A model generated the notes under the pieces. That model did not search any database. It was given only the letters and a program-made list of their open reading frames with translations, and was not told the DNA's origin. Below, in pieces: positions 1 through 5,837 of a DNA stretch of 7,527 nucleotides. The translations under genes were made by a program, and so were the position numbers. How positions within the stretch are numbered: position 1 is the stretch's first letter; the number at the start of each line of letters is the position of its first letter. Source of the DNA: Acetobacteraceae bacterium (GTDB lineage: Bacteria; Pseudomonadota; Alphaproteobacteria; Acetobacterales; Acetobacteraceae); the NCBI GenBank assembly GCA_027311485.1, contig DAICYU010000194.1, positions 1 to 7,527 of the forward strand, written 5' to 3'.

Positions 1-971
1 GCGCCAGCTTCATCCTGGCGTTCCAGGCGCTGCCGCTGGTGCTGACGATCAGCGCGCTGGCGTCATTGCTGTTCTACTGGGGCGTGCTGCAACGGATCAC
101 CGCCGCGTTCGCCTGGCTGCTGCGCGGCGTGATGGGAATCAGCGGGCCGCTGGCCCTGGGTGCAGCCGTGCATGTGTTCGTCGGCATGGTGGAGGCGCCG
201 CTGCTGGTGCGCCCCTACTTGCTGCGCATGCAGCGCGGGGAGCTGTTCGCGCTGATGACCTGCGGCATGGCGGGCGTCGCCGGGACGGTCATGGTGATCT
301 ACGCGTCCTTCCTGGCGCCGGTGGTGCCGAATGCGTTGGGCAACATCCTGGTGGCCTCAATCATCAGCACGCCGGCAGGACTGGCGGTGACGGCACTGAT
401 GGTGCCGTTCGACCCGTCGGAGCGGGCCGAGGCAAGGCTGGTGGTGGAGGACCCGCCGGTCAGCACCATGGACGCGCTGGTCAAGGGCACGATGGATGGC
501 GTGCCGATCCTGGCGGCGATCATCGCCACGCTGCTGGTGACGGTGGCGTTCGTTGCGCTGCTGAACATGCTGCTGGGCGTGCTGCCCGCGTGGGACAACG
601 CGCCGGTGACGCTGCAACGGCTGTTCGCGTTGCCGTTCCGGCCGGTCATGTGGCTGATTGGCGTGCCATGGGCGGAAACCGCGGGCGCGGCGACGCTGAT
701 GGCGACCAAGACGGTGCTGAATGAATTCGTCGCCTACCTGAATTTCTCGACCCTGCCGAAGGGAATGTTTTCGCCCGGCACGCGCATGATCCTGACCTAT
801 GCGCTGTGCGGCTTCGCCAATTTCGGCAGCCTGGGCATCATGATCGGCGGTCTTGGCGCAATGGTGCCCGCTCGGCGGGCCGAGATCGTGGCGCTGGGGA
901 TGCGGACGATTCTGTCCGGCACGATCGCCACGTGCATGAGCGGGGCGGTTGCCGGGGCGCTGGCGGGGTAG
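1..971 (+). CDS. Concentrative nucleoside transporter (CNT/NupC family), 5'-truncated by window edge
   Basis: Inner-membrane symporter expected to import nucleosides with H+ or Na+. The gene is open from base 3 and ends at TAG 969-971, leaving 322 residues; CNT proteins run to about 400-420, so roughly the first 80-100 are off the window. Visible residues show hydrophobic segments throughout and the family signatures: FILAFQALP near the start (interfacial region before the transport domain), GMVEAPLLVRPYL at 61-73 (hairpin 1/TM4 substrate loop, Glu64), LNEFVAY at 239-245 (Glu241), and GFANFGSLGIMIGGLG at 270-285 (Asn273, Ser276). By comparison with the Vibrio cholerae CNT structure, Glu241, Asn273 and Ser276 would bind ribose, and Glu64 sits in the nucleobase site. 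The usual G-Q-(T/S)-E is G-M-V-E here, so base recognition may differ. No partner gene lies downstream in the same direction within 190 bp. Family assignment is secure; substrate is inferred. Confidence 0.93.
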   Translation, partial: ASFILAFQALPLVLTISALASLLFYWGVLQRITAAFAWLLRGVMGISGPLALGAAVHVFVGMVEAPLLVRPYLLRMQRGELFALMTCGMAGVAGTVMVIYASFLAPVVPNALGNILVASIISTPAGLAVTALMVPFDPSERAEARLVVEDPPVSTMDALVKGTMDGVPILAAIIATLLVTVAFVALLNMLLGVLPAWDNAPVTLQRLFALPFRPVMWLIGVPWAETAGAATLMATKTVLNEFVAYLNFSTLPKGMFSPGTRMILTYALCGFANFGSLGIMIGGLGAMVPARRAEIVALGMRTILSGTIATCMSGAVAGALAG

Positions 972-1026
972 TCCGGCCCGCGCGGTGATGTGGCTCCGCC
1001 AGCAGCGTGGCACCACAATCGGCATG

Positions 1027-1060
1027 GCGAGAACCAAAGACAATGGACTATGGTTCTTGC
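1027..1060. promoter_or_regulatory. Inverted repeat in the leader of the GyrI-like gene (possible operator or hairpin)
   Basis: GCGAGAACCA (1027-1036) and TGGTTCTTGC (1051-1060) are 10-base arms around a 14-base spacer; 9 of 10 positions pair in DNA, and the remaining G-T can wobble in RNA. The inner seven pairs (AGAACCA/TGGTTCT) are perfect. The repeat ends about 100 bases before the GyrI-like start. A TTGCAC hexamer at 1057-1062 could be a -35 box, but I see no convincing -10 box after it. There is no T-run on the + strand, so an intrinsic terminator for the transporter gene is unlikely. Function unproven. Confidence 0.35.
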
Positions 1061-1161
1061 ACAGTATGTCCCGGTCGCGGACACAAGCCGGCTTCCCCGG
1101 CCCGGACAATGGTTCGCATTGATGGCTTCAGACCCTTTTTGCAACGATGGAGCCCGCACCC

Positions 1162-1644
1162 ATGGAAAGCCGTGAGAAATCCGCGCCTCAGGCCCCACGC
1201 ATAGTGGAAGGCGGCCGCAAACAGCTTGCAGGGCTGAATGAGCGGTTCAGGTTCGACGACACGAGCGTATTTCCCAAGCTATGGCTGCGGTTCCGATCGC
1301 ATCTGGGACAGCTTCCGGATCAGGTCGATGATGTGGTGTACGGGGTTTGCCATAACATGACTGAGGTCGGCGGCGACTATCTTGCCTGCGTCGAGGTGAA
1401 AGACATATCGGCCGTGCCGCCCGCATTCGTTCAGCTTCGGCTGGAGCCGCGGCGCTATGCGGTATTCACCCACGTCGGCCCCGTATCAGAGGTGTCGCAC
1501 ACCTACATGAGCATCTTTGACGAATGGCTGCCGGGCGCGGGATACCAGTTTGCGCATGCCCCGTTGTTCGAGCGGTTTGACACGCGGTTCGACCCAGAGA
1601 CCGGCCTGGGCGGGTTTGAAATCTGGGTGCCCATCGAAAGCTGA
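1162..1644 (+). CDS. Stand-alone GyrI-like / AraC-type effector-binding domain protein
   Basis: A 160-residue protein made of little more than one effector-binding domain (SHS2/GyrI-like fold), the module that binds small molecules in AraC/MerR-type regulators and in GyrI/Rob. No DNA-binding domain is present. Visible hallmarks are YGVCHN (60-65), GDYLACVEV (71-79), the YAVFTHVGPVSEVSHTY strand-turn-helix (99-115), the FERFD segment (136-140) and the terminal GGFEIWVPI strand (150-158), whose Glu153 is at the position of the ligand-contacting Glu in this fold. The reading frame also has ATG at 1147, but ATG 1162 has GGAG at 1149-1152 with a 9-base gap, whereas 1147 has no visible Shine-Dalgarno, so I chose 1162. 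No signal peptide, so cytoplasmic. Base composition is lower than its neighbours (104 of 180 G/C, about 58%, counted at 1261-1440). It could sequester or hydrolyse a small toxic molecule, or act as an anti-toxin-like factor; the ligand cannot be read from sequence. Confidence 0.85.
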   Translation: MESREKSAPQAPRIVEGGRKQLAGLNERFRFDDTSVFPKLWLRFRSHLGQLPDQVDDVVYGVCHNMTEVGGDYLACVEVKDISAVPPAFVQLRLEPRRYAVFTHVGPVSEVSHTYMSIFDEWLPGAGYQFAHAPLFERFDTRFDPETGLGGFEIWVPIES

Positions 1645-1810
1645 TCGGCGTGGAAAGGATCGCAGCCTCCACCGGCAAGTGTGCTGTTGCCGATGGCGCG
1701 CGATGACTTCACGTTACGAAGGCCATCCCGCTCTGACTGTCTGTTTGTTCGCGTACTTCAAACCCGCAGCGGTTCGGCCCTCGGTCATCACGCTCCAGAT
1801 GTTGCAGGGA

Positions 1811-1828
1811 CCGGCGATTTCGCGCCGG
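1811..1828. other. Small GC hairpin CCGGCG-N6-CGCCGG
   Basis: Six-base perfect arms (1811-1816 and 1823-1828) around a six-base loop. It lies about 75 bases past the hydrolase stop on the - strand, next to the 1836-1863 hairpin. No T-run follows on either strand, so if it takes part in termination it is not a classic intrinsic terminator. Confidence 0.3.
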
Positions 1829-1835
1829 ACAGCGC

Positions 1836-1863
1836 AGGGCGCGCCTGTTGCCAAACGCGCCCT
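1836..1863 (-). terminator. Candidate 3' hairpin of the alpha/beta hydrolase transcript
   Basis: AGGGCGCG (1836-1843) and CGCGCCCT (1856-1863) form a perfect 8-bp stem with a 12-base loop, 40 bases beyond the hydrolase stop codon. The stem is very stable but no U-run follows on the - strand, so it could be a 3'-end stabilising hairpin or part of a factor-dependent termination region between the two convergent genes rather than an intrinsic terminator. Confidence 0.35.
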
Positions 1864-1903
1864 CCCGCCCCGCCACGAAGTACTGGCGGAATGAACTGTG
1901 CCT

Positions 1904-2749
1904 CTACCCGAAGAACGCCAGCAGCCGCTGAAGCAACGCGGCGGGTTGCTCCTCGGGCATCCAGTGCCCGCAATTCTCGATGACGCCGCCTTCGACGTTC
2001 ACCGCGAGCCGGCGCAGCGATTCGACAACCTCCATCCGCCGCCCCCAGGCACTGTCACCGCCCAGCGCCAGCACCGGCATCGGCAGCTTGAATGTCGCGG
2101 CGATGGCTGCATTGTCGGCGATGTCCTGCGGGATGGCGCGGTAATAGGCGAACCCCGCCCGCAGCGCGCCCGGCTGGCGATACACCCTCAGATACTCGGC
2201 AATCTCGGCCGGATCCAACGGCCGAGCGCCGTAGTTTTGATAGAACCAGCCGAAGTAAATCTCCTCCCGCCCGGCGATCAGGGCTTCCGGCAGGTCCAGC
2301 GTCTGGTGGAACGCGTGGTGCCAGCGCCGCCCGCCCTGGCTGATATTCGGGCTGCCATCGCCCGGGATCGTAACGTCCAGGATGGCCAGCTTGCGCACCG
2401 CGTCCGGGTGTGCCGCCGCGACGGCATAGGCCGTGGGGCCGCCCCAGTCGTGCCCGACGAGGTAGAACTCGGAAATCCCCAGCGCGTCATGCACCAGCCG
2501 CCAGACGTCGTTGCCTATCGTCTTCTTGTCATAGCCGTTCGCCGGCCGGGAGGAGTCGCCCAGGCCGCGCAGGTCGGGCGCGATCACGCGATAGGATTTC
2601 GCCAGGTCCGGGATCAGGTGCCGCCATTCGTACCAGCTCTGCGGCCAGCCATGCAGCAGAACCACCGGAAACCCCTGCCCCGCCGTCACGTAATGCAGCC
2701 GCACATCGCCCAGGTCCGCGTGGTGATGCGTCACGCCGAGATGTTCCAT
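1904..2749 (-). CDS. Alpha/beta hydrolase, epoxide hydrolase-like
   Basis: A cytoplasmic alpha/beta-fold hydrolase of 281 residues. Numbered from ATG 2749, HGWP (33-36) is the oxyanion-hole motif, GHDWGG (99-104) is the nucleophile elbow with Asp101 instead of Ser, LGGDSAWG carries the likely acid Asp232, and NCGHW supplies His262, giving an Asp-Asp-His triad. An Asp nucleophile points to epoxide hydrolases or dehalogenases, not esterases. The cap domain holds tyrosines (FYQNYG 169-174, YYRAIP 202-207) that could activate an epoxide ring, and the GHDWGG form favours epoxide hydrolase; the substrate is unknown. The frame is open to GTG 2782, but ATG 2749 has a strong AAGGGAG-type ribosome-binding site (complement of 2758-2762) with an 8-base gap, so I start there. 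The stop is TAG (complement of 1904-1906). It is transcribed away from the oxaloacetate decarboxylase gene across a 68-bp spacer and may share its control region. Confidence 0.9.
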   Translation of the reverse strand: MEHLGVTHHHADLGDVRLHYVTAGQGFPVVLLHGWPQSWYEWRHLIPDLAKSYRVIAPDLRGLGDSSRPANGYDKKTIGNDVWRLVHDALGISEFYLVGHDWGGPTAYAVAAAHPDAVRKLAILDVTIPGDGSPNISQGGRRWHHAFHQTLDLPEALIAGREEIYFGWFYQNYGARPLDPAEIAEYLRVYRQPGALRAGFAYYRAIPQDIADNAAIAATFKLPMPVLALGGDSAWGRRMEVVESLRRLAVNVEGGVIENCGHWMPEEQPAALLQRLLAFFG

Positions 2750-2817
2750 CGGTCCGTCTCCCTTCCCCATTGCTTGCAACACTCTTACGATGCCGGCCGA
2801 CAGCCAAGGGGGAAACC
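2750..2817. promoter_or_regulatory. Divergent spacer between hydrolase and oxaloacetate decarboxylase genes
   Basis: The 68-bp spacer holds both ribosome-binding sites: complement of CTCCC 2758-2762 for the hydrolase and AAGGGGG 2806-2812 for the decarboxylase, 5 bases before its ATG. Between them lie a small palindrome TTGC-TT-GCAA (2770-2779) and a -10-like TACGAT (2786-2791) with no good -35 box. Promoters for both genes must lie here or overlap the coding starts. The site assignments are weak. Confidence 0.3.
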
Positions 2818-3675
2818 ATGCACTGGACCGATCGCCGTGAACGCTACCGCGCCCTGATTGCGGGCAAGGGATGCATCCACCCCGGATCGGTACATGACAC
2901 GATCTCCGCCCGCATCGCCGAGGAGCTTGGTTTTGAAATCGGCATGTTCGCCGGCTCCATCGCGTCGTTCGCGGTCCTGGGCGCCCCCGACCTGATCGTT
3001 CTGACGCTGACGGAGTTCGCCGAACAGGCCTACCGGATCAACCGCGCCGGCAAGCTGCCGCTGATGGTCGATGCCGACCATGGCTACGGCAATGCGCTGA
3101 ACGTCATGCGCACGGTGCAGGAACTGGAAACCGCCGGCGTGGCGGCGCTGATGGTCGAGGATACGCTGCTGCCGCGTGCCTATGGCGAGAAGAAGCCGTC
3201 CCTGATCTCCCTCGACGAGGGCGTCGGCAAGATGCGCGCGGCGCTGGCCGCGCGGGAAGACAAGTCGATGGTGATCATCGGCCGCACCAGCGCGCCGTCG
3301 ATCAGCGGGCTGGTCGATGGCATCACTCGGCTGAAAGCCTACCAGGATGCCGGCGTCGATGCGCTGTTCATCGCCGGCGGCCTGACGCGGCACGACCTCG
3401 ATTCCATCGCCGAGGAAATCCGCATCCCGCTGATGCTGGGCGGCGTTCCGGCCGACCTGCTGGACAAGCCCTACCTCGCCAGTCGTGGTGTGCGCGTGGC
3501 GTTGCAGGGACATCAGCCATTCTCGGCGTCGGTCCAGGCGATCTACAACACGATGAAGGCGTTGCGCGAAGGCACCAACCCGTCGCAACTGCATGGCATC
3601 GCCTCGGCCGACATGATGGCGCGGGTGACACGGGCCGGCGACTACAAGACATGGACGCAGAAGTTCCTGGGCTGA
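2818..3675 (+). CDS. Oxaloacetate decarboxylase-like enzyme, isocitrate lyase/PEP mutase superfamily
   Basis: A 285-residue single-domain TIM-barrel enzyme that most resembles the Pseudomonas PA4872-type oxaloacetate decarboxylase, which converts oxaloacetate to pyruvate and CO2 with Mg2+ and no biotin. Signatures are DADHGYGN (85-92, metal and substrate loop), NVMRTVQELETAGVAAL followed by VEDTLLP (113-119, metal ligand Glu), IGRTSA (154-159) and GHQPF (231-235, His232, matching the His implicated in PA4872). The KKCG-type catalytic loop of isocitrate and methylisocitrate lyases is absent, and no PEP mutase loop is apparent; 2-methylisocitrate lyase is a common but less likely annotation. 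ATG 2818 is preceded by AAGGGGG at a 5-base gap; the long in-frame upstream extension runs antisense to the hydrolase and is not real. It is cytoplasmic, with aroE starting 29 bases after its stop, so the two are probably co-transcribed. The exact substrate rests on resemblance. Confidence 0.86.
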   Translation: MHWTDRRERYRALIAGKGCIHPGSVHDTISARIAEELGFEIGMFAGSIASFAVLGAPDLIVLTLTEFAEQAYRINRAGKLPLMVDADHGYGNALNVMRTVQELETAGVAALMVEDTLLPRAYGEKKPSLISLDEGVGKMRAALAAREDKSMVIIGRTSAPSISGLVDGITRLKAYQDAGVDALFIAGGLTRHDLDSIAEEIRIPLMLGGVPADLLDKPYLASRGVRVALQGHQPFSASVQAIYNTMKALREGTNPSQLHGIASADMMARVTRAGDYKTWTQKFLG

Positions 3676-3704
3676 GCCGGCAGCAGCATGGGACGTTCCC
3701 TCCG

Positions 3705-4541
3705 ATGACCATTCTGTCTGGCAAGGCCCGACTCGCCGGCATCACCGGCTGGCCGGTCAGCCACTCCCGCTCCCCCCGGCTGCACGGGTTCTGGCTGGAC
3801 CGGCACGGCATCGACGGCGCCTATGTGCCGTTGCCGATTCAGCCAGGCACCTTCCCCGACGCCATCAAGGGCCTGATGCTGGCCGGGTTCGCCGGCGCCA
3901 ACGTGACGCTGCCGCACAAGGAAGCCGCGTTCGCCGTCTGCGACACCGTGGATGACTCCGCGCGCCGCGCGGGGGCGGTGAACACGTTGGTGTTCCGTGA
4001 CGGCCGTATCACCGGCAGCAACACCGATGGCTGGGGTTTCCTGCAAAACCTGCGCGCCGCCGGCACCGATCCCGCCGCCGGCCCCGCCCTGCTGCTGGGC
4101 GCCGGCGGTTCGGCCCGCGCCGTGGCGGCGGTGCTGCTGGAGCTTGGCATTCCCGTCCGTATCGCCAACCGCACGCGGGACCGGGCCGAGGCAATGGCCA
4201 GGGAACTGCCCGGGCTTGCCGTCATCGATTGGCACACCCGCGACGATGCCGTGGCCGATGCGGCCCTGCTGGTGAACACGACGTCGCTGGGCATGGCCGG
4301 CCAGCCGCCGCTGACGATCGATCTGAGCCGCGCCTCGGCCGGCCTGACCGTCACCGACATCGTCTATGTGCCGCTGGAAACGCCGCTGCTGGCGCAGGCC
4401 CGCGCGCACGGCCTGCGTTGCGTCGATGGATTGGGCATGCTGCTGCACCAGGCGATTCCGGGTTTCGAGGCGTGGTTCGGCGTGCGGCCGGTGGTGGATG
4501 ACGCATTGCGCCGCTTCGTCGCGGCGGATCTGCTGGCATGA
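3705..4541 (+). CDS. aroE: Shikimate dehydrogenase (NADP+)
   Basis: Catalyses reduction of 3-dehydroshikimate to shikimate with NADPH, the fourth step of the shikimate pathway to chorismate and aromatic amino acids, in the cytoplasm. The protein has 278 residues, normal for AroE. The N-terminal substrate domain has GWPVSHSRSPRLHGFW (15-30, the S-x-S shikimate-carboxylate site), NVTLPHK (66-72, catalytic Lys72), Asn93 and NTDG (106-109, catalytic Asp108). The Rossmann domain has LGAGGSARA (131-139), NRTRDR (155-160, whose Arg residues favour the 2'-phosphate of NADP), VNTTSLGM (190-197) and DGLGMLLHQA (241-250). The start at ATG 3705 is chosen because the family begins just before the G-W-P-V motif; its ribosome-binding site is weak (GGGAC 3690-3694), suggesting re-initiation after the decarboxylase gene. 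Its TGA overlaps the coaE ATG by four bases. Confidence 0.97.
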   Translation: MTILSGKARLAGITGWPVSHSRSPRLHGFWLDRHGIDGAYVPLPIQPGTFPDAIKGLMLAGFAGANVTLPHKEAAFAVCDTVDDSARRAGAVNTLVFRDGRITGSNTDGWGFLQNLRAAGTDPAAGPALLLGAGGSARAVAAVLLELGIPVRIANRTRDRAEAMARELPGLAVIDWHTRDDAVADAALLVNTTSLGMAGQPPLTIDLSRASAGLTVTDIVYVPLETPLLAQARAHGLRCVDGLGMLLHQAIPGFEAWFGVRPVVDDALRRFVAADLLA

Positions 4542-5128
4542 AGATCATTGGCCTGACCGGCGGCATCGGCATGGGCAAGTCCACCGCCGCCGCCGCATTC
4601 CGCCGAGCGGGGATTCCGGTGTTTGATGCCGATTTGACGGTACACCGGTTGCAGGCGCGCGGCGGCAGGGCGATCCGCGCCATCGAAGCCGCCTTCCCCG
4701 GCACCATACGCGCCGGCGCGGTGGACCGCGCGGCGTTGCGCCAGGCGGTCCTGGCCGACAAGGCGGCGTTGACCCGGTTGGAGCATATCCTGCATCCGAT
4801 GGTCGAAGCCGAGGAACGCGCCTTCCTCGGCAGAGCCCGCAGAGCCGGGTATCGTGCCGTGGTGATGGACATTCCGCTGCTGTTCGAAACCGGCTGGGAC
4901 AAGCGGGTGGACGTAATCGTCGTCGTCTCCGCCCCACGTGCGGTGCAGATCCAGCGTGTCGGGCGCCGCCGCCGCGGCATGAGCCGCGCGGATGTGGAAG
5001 CGGTGATCGCTCGGCAGATGCCGGATGCCGAGAAGCGGCGGCGCGCCGATCTTGTGGTGCGGACCGGGCTTTCGCGCAATCACACCTTGCGAATCCTGAA
5101 CCGGTTCATCAAGACTTTGCAGGCATGA
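4538..5128 (+). CDS. coaE: Dephospho-CoA kinase
   Basis: Phosphorylates the 3'-hydroxyl of dephospho-CoA with ATP, the last step of coenzyme A synthesis; cytoplasmic. The 196-residue protein is a typical-length CoaE. The Walker A loop GGIGMGKST is at 8-16, the family motif DAD at 30-32 (metal and CoA site), LEHILHPMV at 81-89 and DIPLLFE at 111-117. The lid region carries the basic VGRRRRGMSR run (141-150) and RQMP (159-162), followed by ADLVVRTG (170-177). ATG 4538 lies inside ATGA, overlapping the aroE stop by four bases with little Shine-Dalgarno of its own, so translation is probably coupled to aroE. It overlaps dnaQ in the same way at its 3' end. Near that end the codons for LNRF form a perfect 12-bp palindrome (5097-5108). 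The coupling is inferred from the overlap; the function is certain from the family. Confidence 0.97.
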   Translation: MKIIGLTGGIGMGKSTAAAAFRRAGIPVFDADLTVHRLQARGGRAIRAIEAAFPGTIRAGAVDRAALRQAVLADKAALTRLEHILHPMVEAEERAFLGRARRAGYRAVVMDIPLLFETGWDKRVDVIVVVSAPRAVQIQRVGRRRRGMSRADVEAVIARQMPDAEKRRRADLVVRTGLSRNHTLRILNRFIKTLQA

Positions 5129-5802
5129 GCCGAGCAGTTTTATTTGATACGGAAACGACGGGGCTGGATCCGCTGAACGGGGATCGCGTCCTGGAGGTGG
5201 CGGCGCTGGAGCTGATCAATGATCTGCCGACAGGCCGGCATTTTCATGCGCTGATCGATCCGCAGCGCGATATTCCCGAGGAAGCCAGCCGCGTCCACGG
5301 GTTTACCTCGGCGCATCTGGCGGGCAAGCCGTTATTCGCCGAGGTTGCGCCAGGACTGGCCGAATTCTTCCAGGACAGCCCGTTGATCGCCCATAACGCG
5401 CCGTTCGACTTCGGCTTTCTCGACATGGAATTCGGCCGGGTGGGCATGCCCAGACTGGCACGCGACCGGATGATCGACACGCTGGTGTTGGCGAAAACCC
5501 GCTTTCCGGGCATGCCGAACAGCCTGGATGCGTTATGCCGTCGTTTCTCGATCGATCTGTCCGCGCGCACGACCCATAACGCGCTGCTGGACTGCCGCTT
5601 GCTGGCGGAGGTTTATGTCGAGCTGACCGGCGGACGCCAGCGCGGCCTGTCGCTGGCGGCGGAGAATGGGCGTTCCCCTGTCGCGGTCTATGTGCATACC
5701 GGGCCGCGCACGCCCCGCCCGATCGAACCGACCGAGGCGGAGCTTGCGGCCCATGCGGCCTTCCTGACGCGGATCAAGGAACCGGTCTGGCTGCTTCCGT
5801 GA
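5125..5802 (+). CDS. dnaQ: DNA polymerase III epsilon subunit, 3'-5' proofreading exonuclease
   Basis: Removes misincorporated nucleotides as part of the replicative polymerase core, bound to the alpha subunit. The 225 residues match a DEDDh exonuclease followed by a short tail; E. coli DnaQ has 243. Exo I is FDTETTGLDP (7-16, Asp8 and Glu10), Exo II is HNAPFDFGFLD (90-100, Asp95) and Exo III is HNALLDCRLLAE (151-162, His151 and Asp156), so all five catalytic residues are present. QRGLSL at 172-177 sits where E. coli epsilon has its clamp-binding Q-T-S-M-A-F motif and resembles a clamp-binding peptide. The tail (about 203-225, ending VWLLP) would be the alpha-binding segment. The start is in ATGA overlapping the coaE stop, implying coupled translation. 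The conserved upstream partners support replication rather than a generic exonuclease role. Confidence 0.95.
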   Translation: MSRAVLFDTETTGLDPLNGDRVLEVAALELINDLPTGRHFHALIDPQRDIPEEASRVHGFTSAHLAGKPLFAEVAPGLAEFFQDSPLIAHNAPFDFGFLDMEFGRVGMPRLARDRMIDTLVLAKTRFPGMPNSLDALCRRFSIDLSARTTHNALLDCRLLAEVYVELTGGRQRGLSLAAENGRSPVAVYVHTGPRTPRPIEPTEAELAAHAAFLTRIKEPVWLLP

Positions 5803-5837
5803 CCTGAACCGGGACCTGAACCGCCCGCCGGGTCAGG
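5801..5837. repeat. 12-bp tandem repeat and weak hairpin at the convergent dnaQ/lipoprotein ends
   Basis: GACCTGAACC occurs at 5801-5810 and again at 5813-5822, a 12-base period overlapping the dnaQ stop codon. CCTGA (5815-5819) can pair with TCAGG (5833-5837), and with two more C-G pairs past a bulged A the stem reaches seven pairs; its right arm includes the lipoprotein stop codon. No T-run follows on the + strand. It may contribute to two-way termination in the 30-bp spacer, which otherwise holds nothing. Confidence 0.35.

Larger units (their letters stand above)
1645..1903. other. Non-coding convergent spacer of 259 bp
   Basis: This stretch lies between the ends of the GyrI-like gene (+) and the hydrolase gene (-). 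Frames cross it on both strands, but none has a ribosome-binding site, a recognisable domain or a plausible composition. Apart from two GC-rich hairpins near its right side (listed separately) I see nothing in it. I cannot exclude a decayed gene. Confidence 0.5.

Noticed and set aside
357..1109. - strand open frame of 250 codons opposite the nucleoside transporter
   Set aside because: It mirrors the transporter coding strand, has Arg/His-rich low-complexity translation and no ribosome-binding site or domain.
1645..1903. Integron attC-like site beside the GyrI-like gene
   Set aside because: I searched by eye for RYYYAAC and GTTRRRY core sites in suitable inverted arrangement on both sides of the gene and found none.
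2770..2779. TTGC-TT-GCAA palindrome as an operator
   Set aside because: Four-base arms are expected often by chance; kept only as a remark in the divergent spacer.
2410..2817. N-terminal extension of the oxaloacetate decarboxylase frame by 136 codons
   Set aside because: The extension is Arg/Ser/Pro-rich, lies antisense to the hydrolase, and the strong ribosome-binding site at 2806-2812 fixes the start at 2818.
1898..2857. Long + strand open frame (319 codons) across the hydrolase region
   Set aside because: It is antisense to the well-supported alpha/beta hydrolase, is rich in Arg/Pro/Gln/His typical of shadow frames in high-GC DNA, and shows no domain.
4351..5083. Two overlapping - strand frames of about 240 codons opposite aroE and coaE
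   Set aside because: Both are shadows of strongly supported genes, and their translations are Ala/Arg-rich without motifs.
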